Shown one piece after another: positions 1 to 8,535 of a stretch of DNA of 64,000 nt. The stretch is from Pseudomonas sp. CFII64 (GTDB taxonomy: Bacteria > Pseudomonadota > Gammaproteobacteria > Pseudomonadales > Pseudomonadaceae). The stretch is taken from positions 186,001-250,000 of the forward strand of contig NZ_ATLO01000042.1 in NCBI RefSeq assembly GCF_000416235.1, read 5' to 3'. Positions within the stretch are counted from its first letter, which is position 1; every line of letters starts with the position of its first letter. Under the pieces are notes generated by a model. It did not search any database. It saw nothing but the letters and a program-made list of their open reading frames with translations, and was not told where the DNA came from. The translations under genes were made by a program, and so were the position numbers.

Positions 1-1448
1 AGCAGTGGTTCAACGACATTCAACGCGCCGCCCACGGCCTGGAACGCCTGGGCCTGAAACGTGGCGACCGGATGCTGGTGGCGATGCAAAACCGCTGGCA
101 GATGGCAACCTTGCACTGGGCTTGCCAATTCTCCGGGATCGTCGTGACTCCGCTGAACTGGCGCTCCACCGGCGAAGAACTGGCCCATTGCATCGCCGAT
201 GCGCAAGTCAAGGCTATCGCCTATGACGACGCCACCGCTGCGGCATTGGCGGCCTGCCCCAGCGCCAACGGGCTACCCCGTATCGCCAGTGGCGAGCGTG
301 TGGCAGCGGATGACCTGAGCTTTGAGGAGCTGTGCGCCGAAGCCCCGGCGTCTACCATCCTGCGCGCAACGGCCGAGGATTTTTCCCTGCTGCTGTATAC
401 CTCCGGGACCACCAGCAAACCCAAGGGCGTGCCCCGCCGCCACCGTGCCGAGCGCGCGGCCGCCGTAGCCCATGTCGCGCAGAATCTGTACCGGCATGAC
501 GAATGCACGCTGGGCGTAATGCCCCTGTATCACACCATGGGCGTGCGCTCGCTGCTGTCCATGGCGTTGATCGACGGACATTTCGTCTGTGTGCCGCGCT
601 TCGATGTGGAGGCGACCCTGCAAGCCATCGAGCAGCAGCAGGTCAGCAACCTGTACCTGGTGCCGACCCTGTATCACATGCTCATCGAGCATCCTGGCTT
701 TCGCAAGGAACGAGTCGCCAGCGTGAAAAAAATCGGTTTTGCCGGTGCGCCCATGAGTGACGGGTTGATGAAACGTGTCGAGCAAGCGTTCGAGCCGGAG
801 TTGTTCGTCAATCATTACGGCTGTTCGGAAATCTACACCTTCACCATCGACCAGCACGCCCATCACAAACCGGGTTCATCAGGTCGGGGCGCGCTCAATC
901 AGCGCATCCGCATCGTGCCGATGGATAGCACTGACCCAAGCATTGCGACCCGCCAGGGTGAAGAAGGCCAGATCATTGCCGACCTGGCCAGTGACGAGGC
1001 GTTCGAGGGCTACCTCAATCGCCCGGAGGCCACCGCCAAGGCGCTGCACGATGGCTGGTATTTCACCGGTGATATTGGCTACTTCGATGCAGACGGCGAC
1101 CTGTTCGTCACCGGCCGGGTCGACGACCTGATCATCACCGGCGGCGAAAATGTCAGCCCGGTGGAAATCGAAAGCCTGCTGTCGCTGCACCCCGCCGTTG
1201 AAGAGGTGGTGGTGGTCGGCCTGCCGGACGAGCAGTGGGGCAAGATCATCGCCGCCTTTATCAAACTGCGCAGCGATGTCAGTCATGCCGAACTCGATGC
1301 TCATTGCATCGCCTCGGGCCTGGCCAAATTCAAGCGTCCGCGTCATTACCAGTTCATCGATCAAATCCCGAAATCGCCAGTCGGCAAGGTGTTGCGTCGC
1401 GTGCTGCTCGAAGAGCATCAGGCAAAAACCTTGAAGACCGCGTGCTAA
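1..1448 (+). CDS. Acyl-CoA ligase (AMP-forming), 5' end cut by window edge
   Basis: This is an ANL-superfamily acid-CoA ligase that would activate a carboxylic acid with ATP and CoA. The frame is open from base 3, upstream of the first ATG at 72, so the true start lies outside the window. The AMP-binding P-loop (YTSGTTSKPKG) is present, as are the core GWYFTGD motif, the hinge region GRVDDLIITGGENVSP and the C-terminal catalytic lysine context PKSPVGKVLRR. By memory the sequence is close in pattern to 4-chlorobenzoate-CoA ligases, so an aromatic or cyclic acid substrate is plausible but not shown. A crotonase follows 19 bp downstream and then a transporter, suggesting uptake, CoA activation and hydration of one substrate. 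Confidence 0.88.
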   Translation, partial: QWFNDIQRAAHGLERLGLKRGDRMLVAMQNRWQMATLHWACQFSGIVVTPLNWRSTGEELAHCIADAQVKAIAYDDATAAALAACPSANGLPRIASGERVAADDLSFEELCAEAPASTILRATAEDFSLLLYTSGTTSKPKGVPRRHRAERAAAVAHVAQNLYRHDECTLGVMPLYHTMGVRSLLSMALIDGHFVCVPRFDVEATLQAIEQQQVSNLYLVPTLYHMLIEHPGFRKERVASVKKIGFAGAPMSDGLMKRVEQAFEPELFVNHYGCSEIYTFTIDQHAHHKPGSSGRGALNQRIRIVPMDSTDPSIATRQGEEGQIIADLASDEAFEGYLNRPEATAKALHDGWYFTGDIGYFDADGDLFVTGRVDDLIITGGENVSPVEIESLLSLHPAVEEVVVVGLPDEQWGKIIAAFIKLRSDVSHAELDAHCIASGLAKFKRPRHYQFIDQIPKSPVGKVLRRVLLEEHQAKTLKTAC

Positions 1449-1467
1449 TCCCCAGGAGGACATTCAC

Positions 1468-2271
1468 ATGCAACTGCAATCGATCCAGCAATTTCTCGAC
1501 ACCGAATTCGACGGCTTCCAGGTTGTGGTCGACACCGCCCGGCAGCGCGCCGACATCATTCTCAACCGCCCACCGCTGAACGTGATCGCCATGCCACAGC
1601 GCGATGCGCTGCGCCAGGTATTCGAGGCCCTCGACGAACATCCGCAAGTCCGGGTGATCGTCCTGCGCGCCGAGGGCGAGCACTTCTCCAGCGGCGGTGA
1701 CATCAAGGGTTTCCTGGAGGCCTCGCCGGAGCATGTCTCCAAGCTGGCCTGGAACGTTGCAGCACCTGCCCGCTGTGAGAAACCGGTGATTGTCGCCAAT
1801 CGCGGCTACACCTTTGGCGTGGGTTTCGAGCTGTCCCTGGCCTGTGATTTCCGCGTCGCCTCGGAGACCACCCGCTATGCACTGCCGGAACAGAACCTGG
1901 GGCAGATTCCCGGTTCGGGCGGCTCTGCCCGCCTGCAGAAAATGATCGGTATCACCCGCACCAAACACATGGTCATGCGTGCCAAGCGCATCAGCGGGCA
2001 ACAGGCCTACAACTGGGGTATCGCCACTGAATGCGTCCCGGATAACGAGCTGGAAAACACGGTGGACGCCCTGGTGGAGGAACTGTGTCGCTTCTCGCCC
2101 CTGGCCCAGCGCACCGCCAAGCGCCTGATCAACGACAACGAAAACTCGCCGCTGACCGTGGCCATCGAGATGGAAGGCCATTGCTACAGCCGCCTGCGCA
2201 GCTCCCTGGATTTCAAGGAAGGCGTCGAGGCGTTTCACGCTAAGCGAGCAGCCGTGTTCAAGGGCGAATGA
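1468..2271 (+). CDS. Enoyl-CoA hydratase/isomerase (crotonase) family protein
   Basis: This 267-residue crotonase-fold enzyme acts on an acyl-CoA thioester. The oxyanion-hole segment HFSSGGDIKGF (about 72-82) is present. Both glutamates typical of true hydratases can be placed: Glu121 in GFELSLACD and Glu141 in LPEQNLGQIPGSGG. This makes a hydratase more likely than a dehalogenase or thioesterase member of the superfamily. An AGGAGG ribosome site lies just before the ATG. It sits directly behind the CoA ligase and is probably co-transcribed with it, so it should act on the CoA ester that the ligase makes. The exact substrate is unknown. Confidence 0.88.
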   Translation: MQLQSIQQFLDTEFDGFQVVVDTARQRADIILNRPPLNVIAMPQRDALRQVFEALDEHPQVRVIVLRAEGEHFSSGGDIKGFLEASPEHVSKLAWNVAAPARCEKPVIVANRGYTFGVGFELSLACDFRVASETTRYALPEQNLGQIPGSGGSARLQKMIGITRTKHMVMRAKRISGQQAYNWGIATECVPDNELENTVDALVEELCRFSPLAQRTAKRLINDNENSPLTVAIEMEGHCYSRLRSSLDFKEGVEAFHAKRAAVFKGE

Positions 2272-2292
2272 CCGATCCGGCGCAGGCGATAC

Positions 2293-2319
2293 TGGTGCAG
2301 CAGCGAGGCTCCTGCACCA
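2293..2319. terminator. Hairpin between crotonase and transporter genes
   Basis: There is an 8-bp perfect inverted repeat (TGGTGCAG / CTGCACCA) with an 11-nt loop, 22 bp after the crotonase stop. No U-tract follows, so it may be a processing or stabilising hairpin or a weak terminator rather than a standard intrinsic one. Confidence 0.35.
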
Positions 2320-2386
2320 CCGTCGTTTGTCAGTGCATGTTTGAGTATGTTTCTCCCTGATAACTATAAAAATCGGAGTCACTGTC

Positions 2387-3748
2387 ATGGCAACAATCGA
2401 TACCAGCCCTCCTACACACTCAAGCGCCTCACCGCAGGATGCGCCCGCCGCGGGTTATCTGCCCGCACGCAAGGCGTTGCTGGCCGGCTTCGCTTCCACC
2501 TTCGGCTGGGCGCTGGACCTGTTTGACCTGTTTATCCTGCTGTACGTGGCACCCATCATTGGCCGACTGTTTTTCCCATCGGACACGCCAACCCTTTCTC
2601 TGGCCGCCGTCTATGCCTCCTTTGCCGTGGCGCTGCTGGTGCGACCGCTGGGTTCGGCGATTTTTGGTGCCTATGCGGACAAGCACGGGCGCAAGCGCGC
2701 GCTGATGGTGTCGATGGTGGGCGTCGGTATTTCCACAGCGCTGTTCGGCGTGCTGCCGACCCTGGCTCAAGTGGGCGTTATAGCGCCGGTGCTGTTTCTG
2801 ATCCTGCGCATCGTCCAGGGCATTTTCGTCGGCGGCATCGTGGCCTCGACTCATACCATTGGCACCGAATCCATCTCGCCGCGTTACCGGGGTCTGATGT
2901 CCGGCCTGATCGGCGGGGCCGGTGCAGGCATGGGTTCATTGCTGGCGTCGTTCGCGTACCTGGTGCTTTCCGAAGTCTTTCCGGGTGCCGAGTTCGACGT
3001 ATGGGGCTGGCGCTGCATGTTTTTCTGCGGGTTGATCAGCACCGTCTTCGGCCTGCTGATGTTTCGCTATCTGGAAGAAACGCCGGTATGGCGCCAATTG
3101 CAGGAAACGCGTAAGAACGCCCCGGCGAAACCGACACAGTCGCCGCTCAAACGCCTGTTCGGCCTGGAATACCGCAAGGTCATGCTCATCAACCTGTTGA
3201 TCACGTTTGGTGGCGGCGCCACTTATTACCTGGCCTGCGGTTACTTGCCGACGCTGCTCAACGTAGTCGCCAAAGTGCCCCACACGGAAACCTCGCAACT
3301 GTTGATGTACGGCTCCCTGAGCACCATCGTCGGCTCACTCGTGTTCGGCTATGTCAGCGACTTGATAGGTCGCAAAAAGACCTTCATTGTCCTGGGCGTG
3401 CTCAATCTGGTCTGCCTGCCGCTGATGTTTCTGCACGTCGCCGAACCCGGCTCGCTGCTGCGAACCGGGCTGTATTGCGCAGGGATCGCCTTCATGGGCG
3501 GGGCGATCATTGCGCCGATCCTGATCTTCCTCAACGAACGCTTCGCAACCGAGCTGCGCGCCAGCGGCACCGGGCTGTCGTGGAATATCGGCTTCGCCCT
3601 GGGCGGGACTATGCCGACCTTCGTTTCTCTGGCCAGCAGCAGCCCGGCGCAGATTCCTCAGGTACTGGCGATTTTCGCTGTGGTGCTATCGCTGATCTAT
3701 CTGGTCGGCAGCCTCGTGGTGCCGGAAACCAAGGGCAACTTCAATTGA
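2387..3748 (+). CDS. MFS transporter, aromatic acid:H+ symporter (AAHS)-like
   Basis: This 453-residue protein has about 12 predicted membrane segments. The loop 2-3 motif of the major facilitator superfamily appears as GAYADKHGRKRAL, with a second copy GYVSDLIGRKKTF in the C-terminal half. The sequence FGWALDLFDLFIL at the first helix is the charged TM1 pattern common in metabolite:H+ symporters for aromatic and carboxylic acids. It follows the ligase and crotonase on the same strand, 115 bp away, and probably imports their substrate. Its last bases overlap the convergent hydrolase gene by 8 bp. Confidence 0.85.
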   Translation: MATIDTSPPTHSSASPQDAPAAGYLPARKALLAGFASTFGWALDLFDLFILLYVAPIIGRLFFPSDTPTLSLAAVYASFAVALLVRPLGSAIFGAYADKHGRKRALMVSMVGVGISTALFGVLPTLAQVGVIAPVLFLILRIVQGIFVGGIVASTHTIGTESISPRYRGLMSGLIGGAGAGMGSLLASFAYLVLSEVFPGAEFDVWGWRCMFFCGLISTVFGLLMFRYLEETPVWRQLQETRKNAPAKPTQSPLKRLFGLEYRKVMLINLLITFGGGATYYLACGYLPTLLNVVAKVPHTETSQLLMYGSLSTIVGSLVFGYVSDLIGRKKTFIVLGVLNLVCLPLMFLHVAEPGSLLRTGLYCAGIAFMGGAIIAPILIFLNERFATELRASGTGLSWNIGFALGGTMPTFVSLASSSPAQIPQVLAIFAVVLSLIYLVGSLVVPETKGNFN

Positions 3749-4550
3749 GGGCTGGCCAATCCGGCAAGGCCAGAACGAAGTCGCTGATCAGCTGCAAGGT
3801 CTGTTCAGTGGCTTCGCGCTGGGGAAAGTGCTGGCAATCGTCCAACAGCACGCAACAACCCGCTGCGCCCACGTGACGTTCGATGATCGCCAATTGCTCG
3901 GCCGTGGCGTATTGATCGTCACGGCCCTGGATGACCAGCAAGGGCCGGGCAATCTCCTTGAGCCGTGCCACCAGCGGTTCAAGAGTGAAATCCGGGTGCA
4001 GCCAGTTGTCGCTCCAGCCATGGAATGCAGCCGTTGCGTTGTCACCGTGGTGACGCGTCAGTGGCTCGCGCAACGAGCCCGCCTGCCACAGCGCCGTGGT
4101 CTGGCGCACGCCCGCGAGGGTCTGCGCTTCGACCAGCACGTGGGGCGCCAGCGCGATGCTGCCCCGCACGCGGGGATCATTGAGCGCGGCGTAATACAAC
4201 ACAATGGACGCTCCATCGCTGTGGCCCAGCAACACCACATCGTGCAGCGCCAGCGCATCCAGCAGACAGGCCAGTTCCGCCGGACCGTCATGACTCAGAT
4301 AGTCAAGGCCGCGAGGCCGCGTCACCGGACTGGATCGGCCATAGCCCTGGCGACTGTAAACCAGCACGCCGCAACCGGTGGCGCTGCGCAAACGCTCGGG
4401 AAAATCGCGCCACTGAGCGGCGCAACCCAAGCCTTCGTGCAGCAGCACCAGGGTGGGTCGTCCGCCAGGGATTCCCGGCAAGTGCCGGTATTCAAGGTTG
4501 ATGTCGCCAAGTGCGAGGCGGCCGATGCAGGTAATGGATTCACAAGACAT
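3741..4550 (-). CDS. Alpha/beta hydrolase
   Basis: A 269-residue soluble alpha/beta-hydrolase. The nucleophile elbow GHSDGAS places Ser111. The acid is Asp211 or Asp212 in VIQGRDDQYA and the base is His241 in DDCQHFPQRE, so the catalytic triad is complete. The oxyanion region is LLHEGLG (about 36-42). There is no signal peptide. It is convergent with the transporter gene and divergent from the AraC regulator. It could hydrolyse an ester or lactone related to the acid handled by the upstream operon, but the family is too broad to name a substrate. Confidence 0.8.
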   Translation of the reverse strand: MSCESITCIGRLALGDINLEYRHLPGIPGGRPTLVLLHEGLGCAAQWRDFPERLRSATGCGVLVYSRQGYGRSSPVTRPRGLDYLSHDGPAELACLLDALALHDVVLLGHSDGASIVLYYAALNDPRVRGSIALAPHVLVEAQTLAGVRQTTALWQAGSLREPLTRHHGDNATAAFHGWSDNWLHPDFTLEPLVARLKEIARPLLVIQGRDDQYATAEQLAIIERHVGAAGCCVLLDDCQHFPQREATEQTLQLISDFVLALPDWPALN

Positions 4551-4843
4551 GAGAGGACTGACACTGAAAACGAGAGATGAAGATTACCGCAGTCGCTTTG
4601 GGTCAGGTGAGCCGGCATGCAACTTCAGGATGTGCAGGCCATTGAGCAGAAGATCGTCCTGCCAACCAAATCGATCTGGACGTCGGCCTTGGTCTACGGG
4701 ATATTGAACCCCTGGCCGCGCTGTCGATCTGCACTAATAGAGCTGCACAAGACAACGCCATACCAAACAGCACAACGACTGCCCTACTCCTGCGGTGCAG
4801 TCGCAAAATAACAGCCGCTGCAAGCGAGCGAGGGAGTTACCCA
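4551..4843. promoter_or_regulatory. Divergent promoter region, hydrolase / AraC regulator
   Basis: This 293-bp gap separates the leftward hydrolase gene from the rightward AraC-type gene and must carry promoters for both. A short direct repeat, CTGCAC at 4729-4734 and 4743-4748 (14-bp period), is the only repeat seen. AraC proteins often bind direct repeats, but this one is short and may be chance. No convincing -35/-10 pair was assigned. Confidence 0.3.
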
Positions 4844-5698
4844 ATGTCGATTGCCCAACGAGTGTTTCACGGCAAGTTTGGCCGTGTTGCGTTGCTCAAC
4901 ATGGATCGGGCCTTGGTGACTCACACCCATTCCGAATGCCACGTGTTGGTCAAGGTTTCCGGGGAAGACACCTTTTTCAACGTCAATGGACGCCGAGTCC
5001 CGTTGGCCGACCGCAGCGCAGTGCTGGTCAATGCCTGGGAGCCGCACTTCTATGACCCGCAACCCGGGGCCGGCAATACCCTGATTCTGGCGCTGTACAT
5101 CGAACCGGCATGGCTGGCCACCGCCCAGCAATCCCTGGCGCTGAGTGCACGCCCGGACTTCTTCCCGCAGCCATGCATTGACCTGTCACTGCAGATCCGC
5201 ACCCTGGCCGACATCCTGATTGCCGAGATGCACGGCTACGGGTTGGTGCCCAAGGAGCGCATCGAGTTCCTGCTGTTCGATTTCCTGATCCAGCTGATCG
5301 AAGACTTTTCCCAGTGGCGGCAACTATGGCGCCAGGGTGCGCCGAGCCATGGCGAATTTCGCGATGCACGCATTCGCCGTGGCACGGCTTACTTGCTCGA
5401 ACATCTTGAAGAACCCGACCTGATCGACAACGCGGCGCGTGCCAGTGGCTTGTCCAGAGCGCACTTCTTCGCGCTGTTCAAGAAAGACACCGGCATGACC
5501 CCGACGCTGATGGTCAACGACGCCCGCATGCGCCGCGCGTTCACCTGGCTGGAGCGCGAGCGCAGCGGCACCCTCGGGCTGCTGTCGGACAGTCTCGGGT
5601 TCTCTGAGCAAGGCCATTTCACGCGCTTCTTTCGCCAGCACATCGGCGCTTCACCGAGCCAGTACCAGCGCGTGGTGGACAGCTACGCCAAAAGTTGA
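4844..5698 (+). CDS. AraC/XylS-family transcriptional regulator
   Basis: A 284-residue regulator with an N-terminal cupin-like sensing domain (about 1-140; HTHSECHVLVKVSGEDTF contains the metal- or ligand-binding-like histidines) and a C-terminal double helix-turn-helix (about 185-280). The second HTH is marked by DSLGFSEQGHFTRFFRQHIGASPSQYQR, given here as a region rather than a match. A GGGAG ribosome site precedes the ATG. It sits divergent from the hydrolase and next to the ligase/crotonase/transporter genes, so it is the likely activator of this catabolic locus. Confidence 0.88.
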   Translation: MSIAQRVFHGKFGRVALLNMDRALVTHTHSECHVLVKVSGEDTFFNVNGRRVPLADRSAVLVNAWEPHFYDPQPGAGNTLILALYIEPAWLATAQQSLALSARPDFFPQPCIDLSLQIRTLADILIAEMHGYGLVPKERIEFLLFDFLIQLIEDFSQWRQLWRQGAPSHGEFRDARIRRGTAYLLEHLEEPDLIDNAARASGLSRAHFFALFKKDTGMTPTLMVNDARMRRAFTWLERERSGTLGLLSDSLGFSEQGHFTRFFRQHIGASPSQYQRVVDSYAKS

Positions 5699-5832
5699 TC
5701 GGCCTTCGCCCGTTACCCTGCAAGATTGGGCATTCACCACTGCTGGTAGAGAGACTCAGTAACCGGTGACTATTTATCCATGCCGGGTGGGCAATCATCA
5801 TCGCTGCTCCTTACCAACAACGGAGCAATGAC

Positions 5833-6495
5833 ATGCACATCGGAATTATTGGAGCAGGCTTCATCGGGCGGGCAGTGGCGCAATTGGTTATCGCCGCCGG
5901 GCACGAGGCGATGCTCAGCAATTCACGTGGGCCACAGACGCTGAGCAGCGTGGTCAGTGACCTTCCTGGCAGTCAGGCTGGCACTATCGAGGACGCAGCA
6001 AACTTTGGCGAAGTTGTACTTCTGGCCATTCCCTTTGAGCAGTACAAAAGCATTCCCGCCGACTGGCTAAACGGCAAAATCGTGCTGGACGCCAACAACT
6101 ACTACCCCGACCGCGACGGGCATATCGCCGCTCTCGACCGCTTCGAAAGCACCACCAGCCGCCTGCTCGCCGAGCACCTGCCCCACTCCCGGGTGGTCAA
6201 GGTGTTCAATGCGATCCTCGCCGATGACCTGCTGCAGCACTCGCGCCCGACAGCGGCGCCCGATCGACGCGCACTGCCGGTGGCCGCGGATGATCCGGCG
6301 GCGAAGGCGCTGGTGATCAAGTTGCTGGACGACATTGGCTTCGACTCAGTCGACGCGGGTAGTCTGGATGAAAGCTGGCGATTCGAACGCGCTAAACCCG
6401 CCTACTGCATCCCGCTGGATAAGGAGGGCCTGAAGGTCGCGCTGGCTGCAGCCCAGCGGCAGGTCGAATTGCCCCACGGATCATGGCGCCACTGA
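5833..6495 (+). CDS. NADPH-dependent F420 reductase-like NAD(P)-binding protein
   Basis: A 220-residue Rossmann-fold protein. The dinucleotide site GIIGAGFIGRAVA is at the N-terminus (about 4-16), followed by the pattern VVLLAIPFEQ and VLDANNYYPDRDG that is typical of the NADP-dependent F420 reductase / FNO-like group (pfam F420_oxidored). Pseudomonads do not use F420 in general metabolism, so here it is probably an NADP(H) oxidoreductase of unknown substrate. It stands alone, with a GGAG site 12 bp upstream of the start. No operon partner is evident. Confidence 0.75.
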   Translation: MHIGIIGAGFIGRAVAQLVIAAGHEAMLSNSRGPQTLSSVVSDLPGSQAGTIEDAANFGEVVLLAIPFEQYKSIPADWLNGKIVLDANNYYPDRDGHIAALDRFESTTSRLLAEHLPHSRVVKVFNAILADDLLQHSRPTAAPDRRALPVAADDPAAKALVIKLLDDIGFDSVDAGSLDESWRFERAKPAYCIPLDKEGLKVALAAAQRQVELPHGSWRH

Positions 6496-6591
6496 AGAGC
6501 GGACAATAATCTTTCAGGAGCAAAGTCCCGGCGAAACCACGCAGCAGGTAGATGGGTGTAATAACGCTCTACGCCGGGCCCGAAGCTTTTA

Positions 6592-8112
6592 TTACGCCCC
6601 GTAAGCAGTATCAACCATCAACTGATTGCGACCGGCGGCCTTGGCTCTATACAGGGCCTGGTCTGCTGCTTCGATCAATTCAAGTTGTCGACCCGGAAGC
6701 TGCGCCCCCGGCATCGACGCCACACCAATACTGGCCGTAACTCTTGCGAACTGACTTTCAGCATGCGGGATATTTAGCCCCGCTAGCGTCTGCAAAATAT
6801 GCTCTGCAACAGTAACGGCGCCTGAAGCATCCGTATTGGGCAGGATGACCGCCAGTTCTTCGCCGCCATAACGTGCGACGAAATCCGAAGTGCGCTTCAG
6901 GCAACCCCTGATTGCCTCGCTTACTGCCTTGATGCACTCATCACCGGCGACATGCCCGTAAGTATCATTAAAGCGTTTGAAATAATCGATATCAATCATC
7001 AACAACGCAAGCATGCTGCCTTCACGGTGAGCACGATGGGATTCGGAGGCCAAGGTTTCGTCAAAGGTTCTGCGGTTGGCGATGCCTGTCAGTTGGTCCT
7101 TGGAGGCAAGTACTTTAAGTTGTTTGTTGATTTCAAGAAGCGCCTCACGGGCATCCACCAAATCAGCTTCAGCCTCGATCCTGCGTTTAATATCTTTAAT
7201 CAAAAGCCAACCGATGCCGCTTACCGCAAACAACAAGACCAAAACCACTCCCGCTGAAAGCAGAGACTCGCTCCGCCATGCAGTCAGTGCCTCGTTCTTT
7301 CCAATTGCCACAGTCGTCACCAGCGGCAGACTTTCATTTCGACGGAATGCATAGAGCCGCGCTACACCATCGAGACTGGAAACATAAGATGCAGTTCCGA
7401 CCGAGCGATCAACCAGGTACTGCGTATATAACGGCGAGGTGGAGAAGTTGCGCTCCATGTCCTGCTCTCTAAATGGATAACGCACCAGCATCTGGCCATC
7501 CGTATAAGTCAGCCCGATGGCACCGTCTTGCCCTACGTCGATTTTTCCGAACAAATCCAGGAAGTTTCTGATCCCCAGAGTAACTGCCACTACGCCTGCG
7601 AACTGGCCTTGTCGATTGTCAATGCGCCTGCTGACAGTAATTACCCAGTTATGCGTAGAGCGGCTGCGAATGGGCGGACCGATAAAAGCCTCCCTTGAAG
7701 GGTCGTTTTGATGATGGATGAAAAACGCCCGATCACCGCTATTGGCAAACGCGCCCTTTTCTTCGCCGCTGGATGCCATGAGCCATTCGCCGCTCCGGCC
7801 GTAAATAGTAATGCCATTAATCTGGGCCAGCAGATATTGTTGTTCGCTCACCAACTTGCGAATGCGTTCGATTTGCGCCACATCGACTTCTTCGTTCTCC
7901 AAGCGCTCTACCAGGCCAAGCAATAGCATCGAACTCTGTTTGATGACACTCTCGGAATAGGTATCCAAAGCCTGGGTCAGGTTAAGGCTATTGACTTTTA
8001 CCTCATTCAGCACGCGCGCTCTGGACGTCCATACCGTCCACGCCGTCAGTAACGCCAGGGAGAAACAAACGACAGAAACGAGAGTGACAGCAAGACGGAT
8101 ACCATTTTTCAA
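6592..8112 (-). CDS. Membrane-bound diguanylate cyclase (dCache-GGDEF)
   Basis: A 506-residue c-di-GMP synthase. It has an N-terminal membrane helix (about 6-28), a periplasmic double-Cache-like sensor (about 30-280), a second helix (about 284-305) and a C-terminal GGDEF domain (about 335-500). The active-site loop reads GGEEL at 416-420. An RxxD inhibitory site, RTSD at 407-410, lies exactly five residues before it, so product feedback inhibition is expected. The frame has a stop just upstream and the only start there is TTG at 8112, placing the first helix correctly. No EAL domain is present. The signal sensed is unknown. Confidence 0.92.
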   Translation of the reverse strand: MKNGIRLAVTLVSVVCFSLALLTAWTVWTSRARVLNEVKVNSLNLTQALDTYSESVIKQSSMLLLGLVERLENEEVDVAQIERIRKLVSEQQYLLAQINGITIYGRSGEWLMASSGEEKGAFANSGDRAFFIHHQNDPSREAFIGPPIRSRSTHNWVITVSRRIDNRQGQFAGVVAVTLGIRNFLDLFGKIDVGQDGAIGLTYTDGQMLVRYPFREQDMERNFSTSPLYTQYLVDRSVGTASYVSSLDGVARLYAFRRNESLPLVTTVAIGKNEALTAWRSESLLSAGVVLVLLFAVSGIGWLLIKDIKRRIEAEADLVDAREALLEINKQLKVLASKDQLTGIANRRTFDETLASESHRAHREGSMLALLMIDIDYFKRFNDTYGHVAGDECIKAVSEAIRGCLKRTSDFVARYGGEELAVILPNTDASGAVTVAEHILQTLAGLNIPHAESQFARVTASIGVASMPGAQLPGRQLELIEAADQALYRAKAAGRNQLMVDTAYGA

Positions 8113-8326
8113 GTGCGCACCTGACGGAAAGTTCTACATCCAAGTTGAACCGAGCCTGTTACCCGGCCGCAGCCAGGTGAGAGCGCGAGCATATTACGTT
8201 ACCTGTAGCGGTCCGTTGCTGAAAATTATTAAAACTACTGTCGCCCATTAATTGAAAAGACATGCGATGCGCGAGATGCAGAGCAGGAGCCCATCACGAA
8301 GCGCTAATCACCGCCCTGATTCTGGA

Positions 8327-8347
8327 GCGGGGCTTGCCCGCGAAGAA
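8327..8347 (+). repeat. REP-like palindrome fragment
   Basis: The sequence GGAGCGGGGCTTGCCCGCGA matches the general pattern of fluorescens-type REP cores (GGAGC, G-rich arm, CTTG loop, C-rich arm). It sits 18 bp from the longer inverted REP pair, which suggests a small REP cluster. Recognition is by pattern only. Confidence 0.55.
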
Positions 8348-8364
8348 TGACTACTCGTACACCC

Positions 8365-8467
8365 TGTGGGAGAGGACTTGTCCTCGATAGCGGTGTTTGT
8401 AGCAACGCAGTGGGATCAGGCAGTTCGCGGTCGTTGGCTACCTCTCGAGGACAAGTCCTCTCCCACA
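8365..8467. repeat. REPIN-like doublet: two REP arms in inverted orientation
   Basis: A 23-bp sequence at 8365-8387 recurs as a perfect reverse complement at 8445-8467, with 57 bp between. Each arm is itself palindromic (GAGGAC TT GTCCTC) and begins TGTGGGAG, as in Pseudomonas REPs. Two REPs in inverted order with a short spacer is the REPIN arrangement mobilised in trans by RAYT transposases. No transposase is in the window. Confidence 0.75.
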
Positions 8468-8535
8468 AAAAGGCCGACCGAGGCGCCCGGTTCTTGGGCC
8501 AGCCTTGCTCCGGCAATTGAGCTGAAGTCATTTCT

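Larger units (their letters stand above)
8113..8535. other. Gene-free spacer holding REP-like sequences
   Basis: This 423-bp stretch between the diguanylate cyclase and the membrane-protein gene has no convincing reading frame. Its right half carries a REP-like fragment near 8327-8347 and an inverted pair of longer REP arms (8365-8467, listed separately). The cyclase promoter should lie in 8113-8300; no clear boxes were assigned. Confidence 0.6.

Noticed and set aside
1354..2388. Leftward open frame opposite the crotonase
   Set aside because: Antisense to a crotonase with both catalytic glutamates; composition is that of a shadow.
4729..4748. CTGCAC direct repeat as a firm AraC operator
   Set aside because: Six-base repeats with a 14-bp period are too short to claim as a site; kept only as a remark on the divergent gap.
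8304..8531. Short leftward frame of 75 codons across the REP doublet
   Set aside because: It runs through both palindromic arms and has no ribosome site; REP sequences are non-coding.
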